Of a DNA stretch of 64,000 nt, positions 6,587-14,610 are shown piece by piece. A program made the translations under genes and the position numbers. The stretch lies in the NCBI GenBank assembly GCA_023411575.1, contig JAEYOP010000071.1:1-64000 (forward strand). Reading direction: 5' to 3'. Within the stretch, counting starts at the first letter, position 1. Every line of letters starts with the position of its first letter. Below the pieces are notes generated by a model. It searched no databases. It saw only the letters and a program-made list of their open reading frames with translations, and was not told the origin of the DNA. Source of the DNA: Bacillota bacterium (GTDB lineage: Bacteria; Bacillota; Clostridia; Acetivibrionales; DTU013).

Positions 6587-7366
6587 ATGGAGAAAGCTAA
6601 TAAAAAGATCATTATAATCGCTTTATTTTTATCGCTAATTACAGCAATGCTCATATATATCTACATGTCGTCAGGAACTAAAACCGATGCGCCCAAAACA
6701 GAATACGCAACGGTTTATGTTGCTGCAAAGACCATGCCTGCAAGATATAAAATCACAGCGGCGGACATCAAGCAAGTGAAAATCGCTAAAGAGCTATTGA
6801 ATGAAAGTACATTGTCCGATGCAAACGAAATTACCGGAAAGCTCACAGTAGACAGAATCATAGCTGGAGAACAGATCATTAAGGAGCGTCTGGCCGATGA
6901 AGGAACGGTACTTCTTTCATATAGCCTGCCTGAGGGGACAAGAGCGGTGAGTATGAATGTAAATGAGCAGATCAGTGTAGCCAGCTTGCTGAGGCCAGGC
7001 GATTTTGTAGATGTGATAGCCAGCTTTGAAAAAGAGGAAGAGGATAACGGACAGACCGTTAAAACCTACCCCAGGATAACCAGAACGGTTTTGCAAAATG
7101 TGAAAGTACTCGCTCTTGGGCAGGATATGACCCTTCCGGTCGATAAGCTGGCGGAACTGCCTGTGACCGTGACGCTTGCAGTGAAAAAGGAGGACGTGGA
7201 AAAGTTTGTATACGCCTCCGAATATGCTGTTCTAAGGCTTGCGTTGAGGCCTGTAGGCGATGAGGCACAGACTTCTTCGCAGGGGATTGCAAGGGAAGAT
7301 GTTACAGGAACCAAGGGTGTCTATTCCAAGCCATCCGGAAGCACCTCCAATCAAGGGTCAAATTGA
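6587..7366 (+). CDS. cpaB: Flp pilus assembly protein CpaB/RcpC
   Basis: The 259-residue product has an N-terminal membrane helix (residues 5-27) and then a SAF domain starting at ATVYVAAKTMPARYKITAAD near residue 41, followed by the RcpC/CpaB beta-rich domain containing LPEGTRAVSMNVNE and LLRPGDFVDVIASF. CpaB sits on the outer face of the membrane and helps guide or gate the pilus. The start at 6587 is chosen because GGAGG at 6577-6581 is five bases upstream; the TTG at 6575 overlaps that site. It is in a same-strand series with tadE and cpaE. The acidic and Ser/Gly/Asn-rich tail is not conserved. Confidence 0.88.
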   Translation: MEKANKKIIIIALFLSLITAMLIYIYMSSGTKTDAPKTEYATVYVAAKTMPARYKITAADIKQVKIAKELLNESTLSDANEITGKLTVDRIIAGEQIIKERLADEGTVLLSYSLPEGTRAVSMNVNEQISVASLLRPGDFVDVIASFEKEEEDNGQTVKTYPRITRTVLQNVKVLALGQDMTLPVDKLAELPVTVTLAVKKEDVEKFVYASEYAVLRLALRPVGDEAQTSSQGIAREDVTGTKGVYSKPSGSTSNQGSN

Positions 7367-7402
7367 TAAGATTATTTATAACGCTATGTTAGGAGAATGA
7401 TT

Positions 7403-8599
7403 ATGGAAAGAATTAAGCTTGTCGTAGTAGATGATTCGATGGAGACGAGAAATAACATAAAAATGCTGCTGTCCTTCGAAAGGAGGATCGAGGTCATAGG
7501 TGAGGCGGAAAACGGCGAAGAGGCAGTCTTTGTAACAAGGGAAGCAAAACCGGATATCGTGCTGATGGATATCAACATGCCTGTAATGGATGGAATCAGG
7601 GCTACAGAAGAAATATCCATGAGCGTACCCGAAACCACCGTTATCATCATGTCGGTGCAAGGTGAAATGGAATATGTCAAAAAAGCCATGACAGCCGGTG
7701 CCCGGGATTTTCTCAGCAAGCCGTTCAATGGGGATGAACTGGCAAGAACCATCCTCCGGACCTATGATCTGGAGGCCAGACGCAGGGAAAAGTCTGCTGT
7801 TCCCAAACCGCATGAAGAAATCAAATCCAAGGTCATAACGGTTTTCAGTACCAAAGGAGGCGTTGGAAAGACAACCATAGCATCCAATTTGGCTGTCTGT
7901 ATTGCTCGTACGACAAAGAAAAGGGTCGCGCTGATCGATTTGGACCTGCAGTTTGGTGATATTGCAATTATGCTGAATGTTTCTGTAAAAAATACCATCA
8001 GCGACCTTATAAAGGAAATCGGCCAGATCGACAGCGGCATAATGGAAGAATATCTGGTCACCCATTTTTCAGGGGTAAAGGTCCTTCCCGCCCCGATAAA
8101 GCCCGAATATGCCGAATATATTACGTCGAATCACGTGGAAAAGATCATCAATACCCTTCGGGAGTATTACCATTATATTGTGATCGATACTTCGGCCAGT
8201 TTTCACGAAACCGTCCTTACCTCCCTGGATATGTCCGATCGAATTCTTCTTGTTTCGACGCTCGACCTTCCGACGATTAAAAATGTCAAGGCCGGTCTTG
8301 ATGTTATGGAAACCCTTCATTATCCGAAGGAGAAAATCCACATCGTATTGAACAAGGCTTCCGAGCAGTACGGCATCAAGTATAAGGATTTCGAAAACAC
8401 ATTGCGGCATCCGATATCCGCTTATATACCGGAAGACAGCCAGACAGTGATTACTTCTGCAAACAAGGGCTTCCCGTTTGTCATGACCAGGACGGAGACA
8501 AAGGTTGCAAAAGCCGTCATGGAAATCTGCAAGAATGCTATCAGCGATTTAGACAGCGCTGCGGGCCAGAAACCTTCCATCCGTAAGCTATTTGGTTAA
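7403..8599 (+). CDS. cpaE: CpaE/TadZ-type pilus localisation ATPase with N-terminal receiver domain
   Basis: The 398-residue protein joins a response-regulator receiver domain (residues 1-115) to a MinD/ParA-type ATPase (from about 140). The ATPase has the deviant Walker A KGGVGKTT (residues 151-158) and LIDLDLQFGDIAIML. CpaE/TadZ places the Tad machine at its site on the membrane. The receiver keeps the acidic pair D10-D11, the phospho-acceptor position D56 in LMDINMP and the conserved lysine K106 in LSKPF, so it may be phosphorylated, unlike the degenerate receivers of many TadZ proteins. The start at 7403 is chosen because AGGAGA at 7391-7396 directly abuts the earlier ATG at 7397. Confidence 0.88.
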   Translation: MERIKLVVVDDSMETRNNIKMLLSFERRIEVIGEAENGEEAVFVTREAKPDIVLMDINMPVMDGIRATEEISMSVPETTVIIMSVQGEMEYVKKAMTAGARDFLSKPFNGDELARTILRTYDLEARRREKSAVPKPHEEIKSKVITVFSTKGGVGKTTIASNLAVCIARTTKKRVALIDLDLQFGDIAIMLNVSVKNTISDLIKEIGQIDSGIMEEYLVTHFSGVKVLPAPIKPEYAEYITSNHVEKIINTLREYYHYIVIDTSASFHETVLTSLDMSDRILLVSTLDLPTIKNVKAGLDVMETLHYPKEKIHIVLNKASEQYGIKYKDFENTLRHPISAYIPEDSQTVITSANKGFPFVMTRTETKVAKAVMEICKNAISDLDSAAGQKPSIRKLFG

Positions 8600-8629
8600 A
8601 AGGGCAGGGGATAAAGGAGGTGCAGGATT

Positions 8630-9997
8630 ATGTCGCTGCTGGAAAGAATTCAAAAAGAAAAAAACAATGAAATGCCGGACACGGGCAGCGTTCAAAAGAC
8701 CCGCAAGCCTCTTGTCCCCAAGATTGATCCGTTCGAAGAGATCAAGCTGAAAATCCATGCGAAAATTATCGAAGAGATTAATACCAGCACATTGAAGGAA
8801 ATCGGTACGGAAAACAGCGAGGAAACCCTGGAAAAGGAAATTTCCGATATTGTCGAAAAGTTCCTGGATTCGGAAGGGACTTTTATCTCTAAAATCGAAA
8901 AACAAAAGCTCATTACGGAAATCATCGACGAGACCATCGGCTTCGGGCCGATCAACCAGCTGCTGCATGATCCGTCGGTTTCGGAGATCATGGTGAATGG
9001 CCCGGATCAAGTATATATTGAAAAAAAAGGCAAGCTGATCTTAAGTGACGTGGCTTTTAAAGATGATCAGCATGTCATGAGAGTTATAGAAAAGATTGTC
9101 GCGCCGTTAGGCAGAAGGATTGATGAAAGCTCCCCAATGGTCGATGCAAGACTGCCGAACGGCTCGCGTGTGAATGTGATCATTCCGCCGCTTGCGCTGA
9201 ATGGCCCGACGATCACCATCCGTAAATTTTCCGAAAAACCGTTCATGGTAAAGGATCTGATCAATTTCGGAACCATTACGCCGGATGTGGCAATGCTTCT
9301 GAAAGCCTGCGTCGAAGCCAGGCTGAATATCGTCGTATCGGGCGGCACGGGAAGCGGTAAAACAACTACGCTGAACGTCATTTCTTCTTTTATTCCGGAA
9401 GATGAAAGAATTGTAACCATAGAAGATGCAGCAGAGCTTCAGCTTGCACAGGAGCACGTCATCAAGCTGGAAACCAGACCGCCGAACATTGAGGGAAAGG
9501 GAGCCATAACGATCCGGGATCTTGTTCGAAACTCTCTCCGTATGCGTCCCGACCGGATCGTAGTAGGCGAGGTCAGAAGCGGAGAGGCGCTCGATATGCT
9601 GCAGGCTATGAATACTGGACATGACGGGTCTTTGACGACAGGACATGCAAATACGCCGAGAGATATGCTGTCCCGACTGGAAACGATGGTATTGATGGCG
9701 GGAATGGAATTGCCCGTAAAAGCCATCCGGGAGCAGATCGCCTCGGCGGTCGACCTGATCGTGCAGCAGTCCAGATTGAAGGACGGCAGCCGTAGAATTA
9801 CCCATATTACTGAAATCGCCGGTATGGAAGGCGAAGTCATTACCATGCAGGATATCTTCCTATTCAAGCAAAGCGGCAGGGATGAAAAGGGCAGAATCCT
9901 CGGGGCCCTGAGTCCGACGGGGATCAAGCCGAAATTCGTTGAAAAGCTCGAAGATGCGGGTATTTCATTACCGAACGATATATTTATCCGGAAATAA
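8630..9997 (+). CDS. cpaF: Tad pilus assembly ATPase CpaF/TadA
   Basis: This 455-residue secretion ATPase of the GspE/VirB11 superfamily powers Flp pilus extension (and probably retraction) from the cytoplasm. An N-terminal helical region (to about residue 90) precedes SEIMVNGPDQVYIE. The Walker A box GGTGSGKTT lies at residues 238-246, the Asp box near IVTIEDAAELQL, and the Walker B/His-box region RPDRIVVGEVRSGEALDML and GHDGSLTTGHANTPRD follow. Length matches the family. AAAGGAGG precedes the ATG. It lies between cpaE and tadB in the usual Tad order. Confidence 0.94.
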   Translation: MSLLERIQKEKNNEMPDTGSVQKTRKPLVPKIDPFEEIKLKIHAKIIEEINTSTLKEIGTENSEETLEKEISDIVEKFLDSEGTFISKIEKQKLITEIIDETIGFGPINQLLHDPSVSEIMVNGPDQVYIEKKGKLILSDVAFKDDQHVMRVIEKIVAPLGRRIDESSPMVDARLPNGSRVNVIIPPLALNGPTITIRKFSEKPFMVKDLINFGTITPDVAMLLKACVEARLNIVVSGGTGSGKTTTLNVISSFIPEDERIVTIEDAAELQLAQEHVIKLETRPPNIEGKGAITIRDLVRNSLRMRPDRIVVGEVRSGEALDMLQAMNTGHDGSLTTGHANTPRDMLSRLETMVLMAGMELPVKAIREQIASAVDLIVQQSRLKDGSRRITHITEIAGMEGEVITMQDIFLFKQSGRDEKGRILGALSPTGIKPKFVEKLEDAGISLPNDIFIRK

Positions 9998-10012
9998 AAA
10001 GGAGGTATGACG

Positions 10013-10984
10013 ATGAAAGGACTTCTGGTATTGCTTGGTTTCGCTTCAATTTTTATGCTGTCATACCAGCTACTAAAGGGGTTGCTCGGCAGCCGGGACT
10101 ATATGTCCAGGCTGAACCGGTATACCAATATAGAAGAAGCAAAAGAAGAAAGAAAAAAAGAGAGTAAAAAGGGGAACGGGGTTTTTGGAAAAGCACTTTC
10201 ACGGGGCATCGGAAAGGTGAAACTGCTGGACGGCTACAAAAAAAGACTCCAGGCTGATCTGACCAGAGCACATTTGCTTTTGAAAGCCGAGGAATTCATG
10301 GCCCTCGGTTTAATTCTGTTTTTGCTGTTCACACTGGTCATCGTAATGATTAAGGGGATCGGAATGTGGCCGCTTGCCCTTATGTTTGGGATCGGCGGCT
10401 GGATTTTACCGGTGTTGGTCGTTAAAAGCAAAATCAAAAAAAGAATGAAAATTCTTAATGAACAGCTTGGAGATGCCATATCAATGATGTCAAACTCGCT
10501 TAAAGCCGGATACAGCTTTTTTCAGGCGATCGACATGCTTGTCAATGAAACGAGAGGTCCGATTGCCGAAGAGTTTGCCACATTGTTGAAAGAAATAAAC
10601 CTTGGCCTTACAACCGAAAAGGCACTGGAAAACATGGCCGCAAGAGTTAGAAGTGATGATCTTGAGCTTGTTGTAACGGCGGTTATGATACAAAGGCAGA
10701 TCGGCGGAAACCTCGCTGAAGTGCTGGATAGTATCACCTCTACGATTAGGGACAGAGTAAAAATTCTGGGCGAGATAAAAACCTTTACAGCACAAGGTAG
10801 AATGTCGGGATGGGTCATATCCCTGCTACCAGTTATCTTGTGCATGATTTTCTATATGCTGAGCCCGGACAAGATGAGTCTCCTGTTCACCAGAAGTGTC
10901 GGACAGGTCATGCTTGGTGTCGGGGCTGTTCTGGAACTGATCGGGATAATGATGATCAAAAAAGTGGTTAAAATTGAGATATAG
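10013..10984 (+). CDS. tadB: Tad pilus inner-membrane platform protein TadB
   Basis: The 323-residue protein has an N-terminal membrane helix, two central helices (about residues 95-140) and a C-terminal pair (about 263-320). Between them is a type II secretion F domain that opens EQLGDAISMMSNSLKAGYSF near residue 152. TadB and TadC together form the membrane platform that couples the CpaF ATPase to the pilus. The start at 10013 is chosen because GGAGG at 10001-10005 is seven bases upstream; the ATG at 10007 is too close to it. The gene sits nine bases or so after cpaF and 12 before tadC. Confidence 0.92.
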   Translation: MKGLLVLLGFASIFMLSYQLLKGLLGSRDYMSRLNRYTNIEEAKEERKKESKKGNGVFGKALSRGIGKVKLLDGYKKRLQADLTRAHLLLKAEEFMALGLILFLLFTLVIVMIKGIGMWPLALMFGIGGWILPVLVVKSKIKKRMKILNEQLGDAISMMSNSLKAGYSFFQAIDMLVNETRGPIAEEFATLLKEINLGLTTEKALENMAARVRSDDLELVVTAVMIQRQIGGNLAEVLDSITSTIRDRVKILGEIKTFTAQGRMSGWVISLLPVILCMIFYMLSPDKMSLLFTRSVGQVMLGVGAVLELIGIMMIKKVVKIEI

Positions 10985-10996
10985 GAGGCTTGCACC

Positions 10997-11914
10997 ATGT
11001 TAACCCTAATATTTGTGCTGGTGTTCGTCACGGCGTTTTTAATCGTTTATTCCTTGTTGGCTTACTTTCAAAGAGATAAACTCGCGGTCTATTCAAGATT
11101 GGAAAATATCAAAAAGTACAGCATGGAAACAGTGGATGAGGAACTCAATCAGCCGCTGTTCACCAGGGTGCTCAGGCCCATGTTCGACAGTATGGGAAAA
11201 ACCGTGATGAAAATAACTCCAAAAGAACTGGTCACCTCCCTCGAATCAAAAGTGGTTAAGGCAGGTTATCCGGGAAATATGACCGTAAAGGACTGGGTGA
11301 ATCTTCAAGCTGGTCTCATGCTGGGGCTTCCCGTCCTTACTCTTGCAATCGGCGGTTATCTGGGGGCGCAAATCGGCAGCCTCCTGATGCTTGTTTTTAT
11401 TGAGCTCATATTCGGCTATGTCATTCCCAGCTTTATTTTAGGGAAAAAAATGGCGGAAAGGCAAAAGGCGGTCCAGAACTCCCTGCCGGATACCATAGAC
11501 CTGCTGACGGTAAGCGTTGAGGCGGGACTGGGTTTTGACGGTGCACTCATGAAGGTCGTTGATAAAAAGACGGGACCGCTGGCAAACGAGTTTGAAAAAG
11601 TACTGCAGGAAATAAAAGTCGGAAAACAGAAAAAAGATGCCCTGAAGGATATGGCCGACCGGGTTGGGCTTCAGGATCTGACTACATTTATTGGCGCGAT
11701 CATCCAGGCGGATCAGTTTGGCGTCGGGATTGCCAACATCCTTCGCATCCAGGCGGAGCAGATGCGTCAGAAACGGAGGCAGCGAGCGCAAGAGAAGGCG
11801 ATGAAGGCCCCCATCAAAATGCTGATTCCAATGGTTATTTTTATATTTCCCACTCTGTTTATCGTGTTACTTGGACCAGTCATCATTCAACTAATGGACC
11901 AATTCGCAAAGTAG
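10997..11914 (+). CDS. tadC: Tad pilus inner-membrane platform protein TadC
   Basis: The 305-residue membrane protein is a second type II secretion F-domain protein. Helices are near residues 3-23 and 95-145, with a terminal one near 275-300; the F domain begins QNSLPDTIDLLTVSVEAGLG near residue 161. It pairs with TadB in the pilus platform. ATAGGAGG lies just upstream of the ATG. This is the last Tad gene in the window: no prepilin peptidase, TadD or further TadE/TadG genes follow, and the next gene has its own probable promoter. Confidence 0.92.
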   Translation: MLTLIFVLVFVTAFLIVYSLLAYFQRDKLAVYSRLENIKKYSMETVDEELNQPLFTRVLRPMFDSMGKTVMKITPKELVTSLESKVVKAGYPGNMTVKDWVNLQAGLMLGLPVLTLAIGGYLGAQIGSLLMLVFIELIFGYVIPSFILGKKMAERQKAVQNSLPDTIDLLTVSVEAGLGFDGALMKVVDKKTGPLANEFEKVLQEIKVGKQKKDALKDMADRVGLQDLTTFIGAIIQADQFGVGIANILRIQAEQMRQKRRQRAQEKAMKAPIKMLIPMVIFIFPTLFIVLLGPVIIQLMDQFAK

Positions 11915-11934
11915 GCGCTTAATTAAGAGTATGG

Positions 11935-11964
11935 TTGTTAGCCGGAGGAAGATAATAGTATAAT
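11935..11964 (+). promoter_or_regulatory. Probable promoter of the homocysteine methyltransferase-like gene
   Basis: TTGTTA (11935-11940), an 18-base spacer and TATAAT (11959-11964) lie 43 bases upstream of the next start codon. No S-box, T-box or cobalamin riboswitch structure is evident in the short leader. Confidence 0.55.
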
Positions 11965-12006
11965 GGTAGCATAAAGATCCGAGCGGATTATTATGGAGGC
12001 CATTGT

Positions 12007-13320
12007 ATGAAGGATTTTTTAAAGGAAATCGAAAAGCGCGTCTTGATCCATGACGGGTCAAAGGGATACATGCTGCAAAAGCTTGGAATGAAAGGCGGAG
12101 AGTGCGGCGAATACTGGAACCTGACCAACCCGGACGCGGTCAGGAGCATTTATCGCGCCTATCTGGAGGCAGGCTCGGATGTGATCCAGACAAATACCTT
12201 CCCTGGCAACAGGGTTCAGTTGCATAAATATTCCGTGGACGACAAAACTGCGGAAATCAATTACTGGGGTGCAAGACTGGCGCGGGAAGAGGCGGGAGAT
12301 AGGGCCTACGTGTCCGCTTCCATAGGCCCGACGGGCATTCTGATGGAGCCGGCGGGAGAATTGGGCTTCGACAAGGCGCATGAGATTTACAAGGAGCAGG
12401 TAAAGGCCGTTACGGATGGCGGCGCGGACGTTATTAATTTCGAGACCTTCACGGATCTGGCGGAACTGCGCATTGCGCTGCTGGCGGCGAAAGAGGCTTC
12501 GTCCCTTCCGGTGATCTGTTCGCTGGCGTTTGAAAACAACGGGCGCACCCTTATGGGAACGGACCCGGCTGTCGCTGTAACGGTGCTCAGGTCCCTGGGC
12601 GCCGATCTGGTGGGGACCAACTGCTCTTTCGGCCCGGAACAGTTGGTCGGCATCGCGAAGACGATGTACGAAGCGGGCGGCGGCTATCTCAGCGTCAAGC
12701 CCAATGCAGGCTTGCCCCAGGTCGTCGGCGACAAGGTGAGCTATTCCGAAACCGCTGCACATTTCGCGGAACTGGCGTCGGAATTTGCAAAATACGGTGC
12801 GAGGCTGATAGGAGGCTGCTGCGGTTCCACGCCGGAATTCATCCGGGCGCTCAAAGACAGGGCGGGTATGCTCACGCCTTCGCCTGTAAAGGACTGGAAC
12901 AGGAACGCATTAACCTCCAATGTACGGTCTCTGGACAAGGAAAAGCTGGACCGGAACAATGTCGGACGGCTGGATGCATCCCAAGATGCCGCTCTGATGG
13001 AGGCATTGAAGGGGAGAGACCTGTCTTTTGTGGAAGAAGCGGCCCTCGATCTGGCGTCCGAAGGGTATGATGCGGTTTGTGTCAATGTTGATGCGGCCGG
13101 CGGCGATTCCGGCTTGCTGGCGGAAGTGGTCAACAGGGCGCAGGGGTACATCAAGGACCCGCTGATCCTGGAAACGGGCGATCCGGTGGCCCTCGAAAAG
13201 ACCCTCAGAATTTACAGGGGCGTTGCCGGAGTTGTGATCGGAAATAATATGCCGGAGAAACAAAAAGAGGCGCTTGTCGCGGCCTCTGTGAAATACGGCA
13301 GTATTGTTTTGACTCTTTGA
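12007..13320 (+). CDS. Homocysteine S-methyltransferase-domain protein with partial pterin-like barrel
   Basis: The 437-residue protein begins with a complete homocysteine methyltransferase barrel (residues 1-290): DGSKGYMLQKLG near residue 17, GADVINFETF near 141, and the zinc-binding cysteines in GTNCSFGP (near 205) and GGCCGST (near 275). This resembles the N-terminal module of cobalamin-dependent methionine synthase MetH. Residues from about 330 resemble the first half of the MetH folate-binding barrel (AVCVNVD, LILETGDPVALEKTLRIYRG) and stop at KYGSIVLTL, the point where MetH normally continues. The cobalamin-binding and activation domains are absent. It could be a stand-alone subunit or a truncated gene; the methyl donor is unknown. 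Confidence 0.8.
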   Translation: MKDFLKEIEKRVLIHDGSKGYMLQKLGMKGGECGEYWNLTNPDAVRSIYRAYLEAGSDVIQTNTFPGNRVQLHKYSVDDKTAEINYWGARLAREEAGDRAYVSASIGPTGILMEPAGELGFDKAHEIYKEQVKAVTDGGADVINFETFTDLAELRIALLAAKEASSLPVICSLAFENNGRTLMGTDPAVAVTVLRSLGADLVGTNCSFGPEQLVGIAKTMYEAGGGYLSVKPNAGLPQVVGDKVSYSETAAHFAELASEFAKYGARLIGGCCGSTPEFIRALKDRAGMLTPSPVKDWNRNALTSNVRSLDKEKLDRNNVGRLDASQDAALMEALKGRDLSFVEEAALDLASEGYDAVCVNVDAAGGDSGLLAEVVNRAQGYIKDPLILETGDPVALEKTLRIYRGVAGVVIGNNMPEKQKEALVAASVKYGSIVLTL

Positions 13321-13326
13321 TCCGAC

Positions 13327-14496
13327 CTATACGATTTGCAGGATTGCGCATTTCAGGTATTCGGTCTCGGGCGAGGCCAGCAAAACGGGATGGTCCTTGC
13401 CCTGGGAGCGGTATTCTATGAGACGGACCTTCCGGCGGGAATCAATCCCGGCGTTGTAAACGATGTCCATGAACATTTCCGGATCGACGTGGTGGGAGCA
13501 GGAGCAGGTGACCAGGAAACCTCCGCTGTTAAGTATTTTCATGGCGCGGAGGTTTATTTCCTTGTAACCGCGCACCGCGCCTTCCACCGAACTCCTGCTC
13601 TTGGTGAACGCAGGCGGGTCCAGGATGATCGTGTCGAAATGCTCTCCGCGATCATGATACTCCCTCAAACGGTCGAACACGTTCGCGCTTTCGAAGCGGC
13701 AGACCGAGTCCAGGCTGTTCAGCCTAGCGTTGGCCGTCGCAGTTTCCACCGCATGGTCCGATATATCCAGCCCAAGTACGCTGGACGCTCCATAGGCTGC
13801 GGCGTGCAAAGCGAAGGAGCCTGTGTGGCTGAAGCAGTCCAGCACCTTGGCGTCCTTCACGAAGGGCTTCAAGGCGGCGCGGTTTTCCTTCTGGTCCAGG
13901 AAATAGCCGGTTTTCTGGCCTTCCGCGACATCGACCACAAAACGGATGCCGTTTTCCTTCATTTCCACATTGGTATTGAAATTGCCCCGCAGGAACCCCT
14001 TTTCCTTCTTCAGACCCTCCAGCTCCCGTACGGGGATGTCGTTTCTTTCATAGATTCCCCGGGGTTTTATGATGTCCATCAGGATATCGGCAAGCTCCGC
14101 CTTGTATTGCTCGATGCCAAGGGCGGAAGTCTGCAGGACAAGCACGTCGGAGAATTTGTCCACGATCAGCGCAGGCAAAAAGTCGGACTCCGAGAACACG
14201 ACCCTGCAGCTGTCCGGATCGGCGACTCTGTTTCGATAGGTCCAGGCGGCCTTGATCCTGTTGTAAAAAAACCCGTAATCGATCTTTTCCTGTTCATAGG
14301 TAAGTATCCTCACGGTGATCTGGGATTTCGGATTGTAAAAGCCCCTGCCGAGAAAGCGGCTGCTGCTTGTATAGAGATCCACGATATCCCCGGGCTTTGC
14401 CTCCGGCTCCACGGAAGCGATGTCGCTCCGGTATATCCAGGGATGACCGTAGTCCACCCTTTTTTCCTTGCCCTTGACGAGTATTGCCTTTGCCAT
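13327..14496 (-). CDS. rlmI: RlmI-like class I rRNA (cytosine-C5) methyltransferase
   Basis: The 389-residue product has an N-terminal PUA domain (residues 1-75, KRVDYGHPWIYRSDI), a central EEHEE-type region, and a Rossmann methyltransferase domain with the SAM loop VLDCFSHTGSFALHAA near residue 219, LDISDHAVETA near 245 and the catalytic-type motif DTIILDPPAF near 289. A second conserved cysteine segment VTCSCSHHVDPEMF lies near residue 330. This matches YccW/RlmI, which methylates C1962 of 23S rRNA; substrate in this organism is inferred. GGAAGGAG precedes the start on the minus strand. It is convergent with the methyltransferase-like gene, their stops only seven bases apart. Confidence 0.88.
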   Translation of the reverse strand: MAKAILVKGKEKRVDYGHPWIYRSDIASVEPEAKPGDIVDLYTSSSRFLGRGFYNPKSQITVRILTYEQEKIDYGFFYNRIKAAWTYRNRVADPDSCRVVFSESDFLPALIVDKFSDVLVLQTSALGIEQYKAELADILMDIIKPRGIYERNDIPVRELEGLKKEKGFLRGNFNTNVEMKENGIRFVVDVAEGQKTGYFLDQKENRAALKPFVKDAKVLDCFSHTGSFALHAAAYGASSVLGLDISDHAVETATANARLNSLDSVCRFESANVFDRLREYHDRGEHFDTIILDPPAFTKSRSSVEGAVRGYKEINLRAMKILNSGGFLVTCSCSHHVDPEMFMDIVYNAGIDSRRKVRLIEYRSQGKDHPVLLASPETEYLKCAILQIV

Positions 14497-14610
14497 AGAA
14501 ACTCCTTCCAGCGGTAAACCTCTTTCATTTATTCCTTTTATGTATTATTCCCTTTAGAACCTGTTCAGCAGCTGTTGACACCTGATCTTTTGGCGGATTT
14601 TCCGTTATTC

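Noticed and set aside
11915..12006. SAM, T-box or cobalamin riboswitch before the methyltransferase-like gene
   Set aside because: The leader after the predicted promoter is only about 35 bases, too short, and shows none of the conserved motifs.
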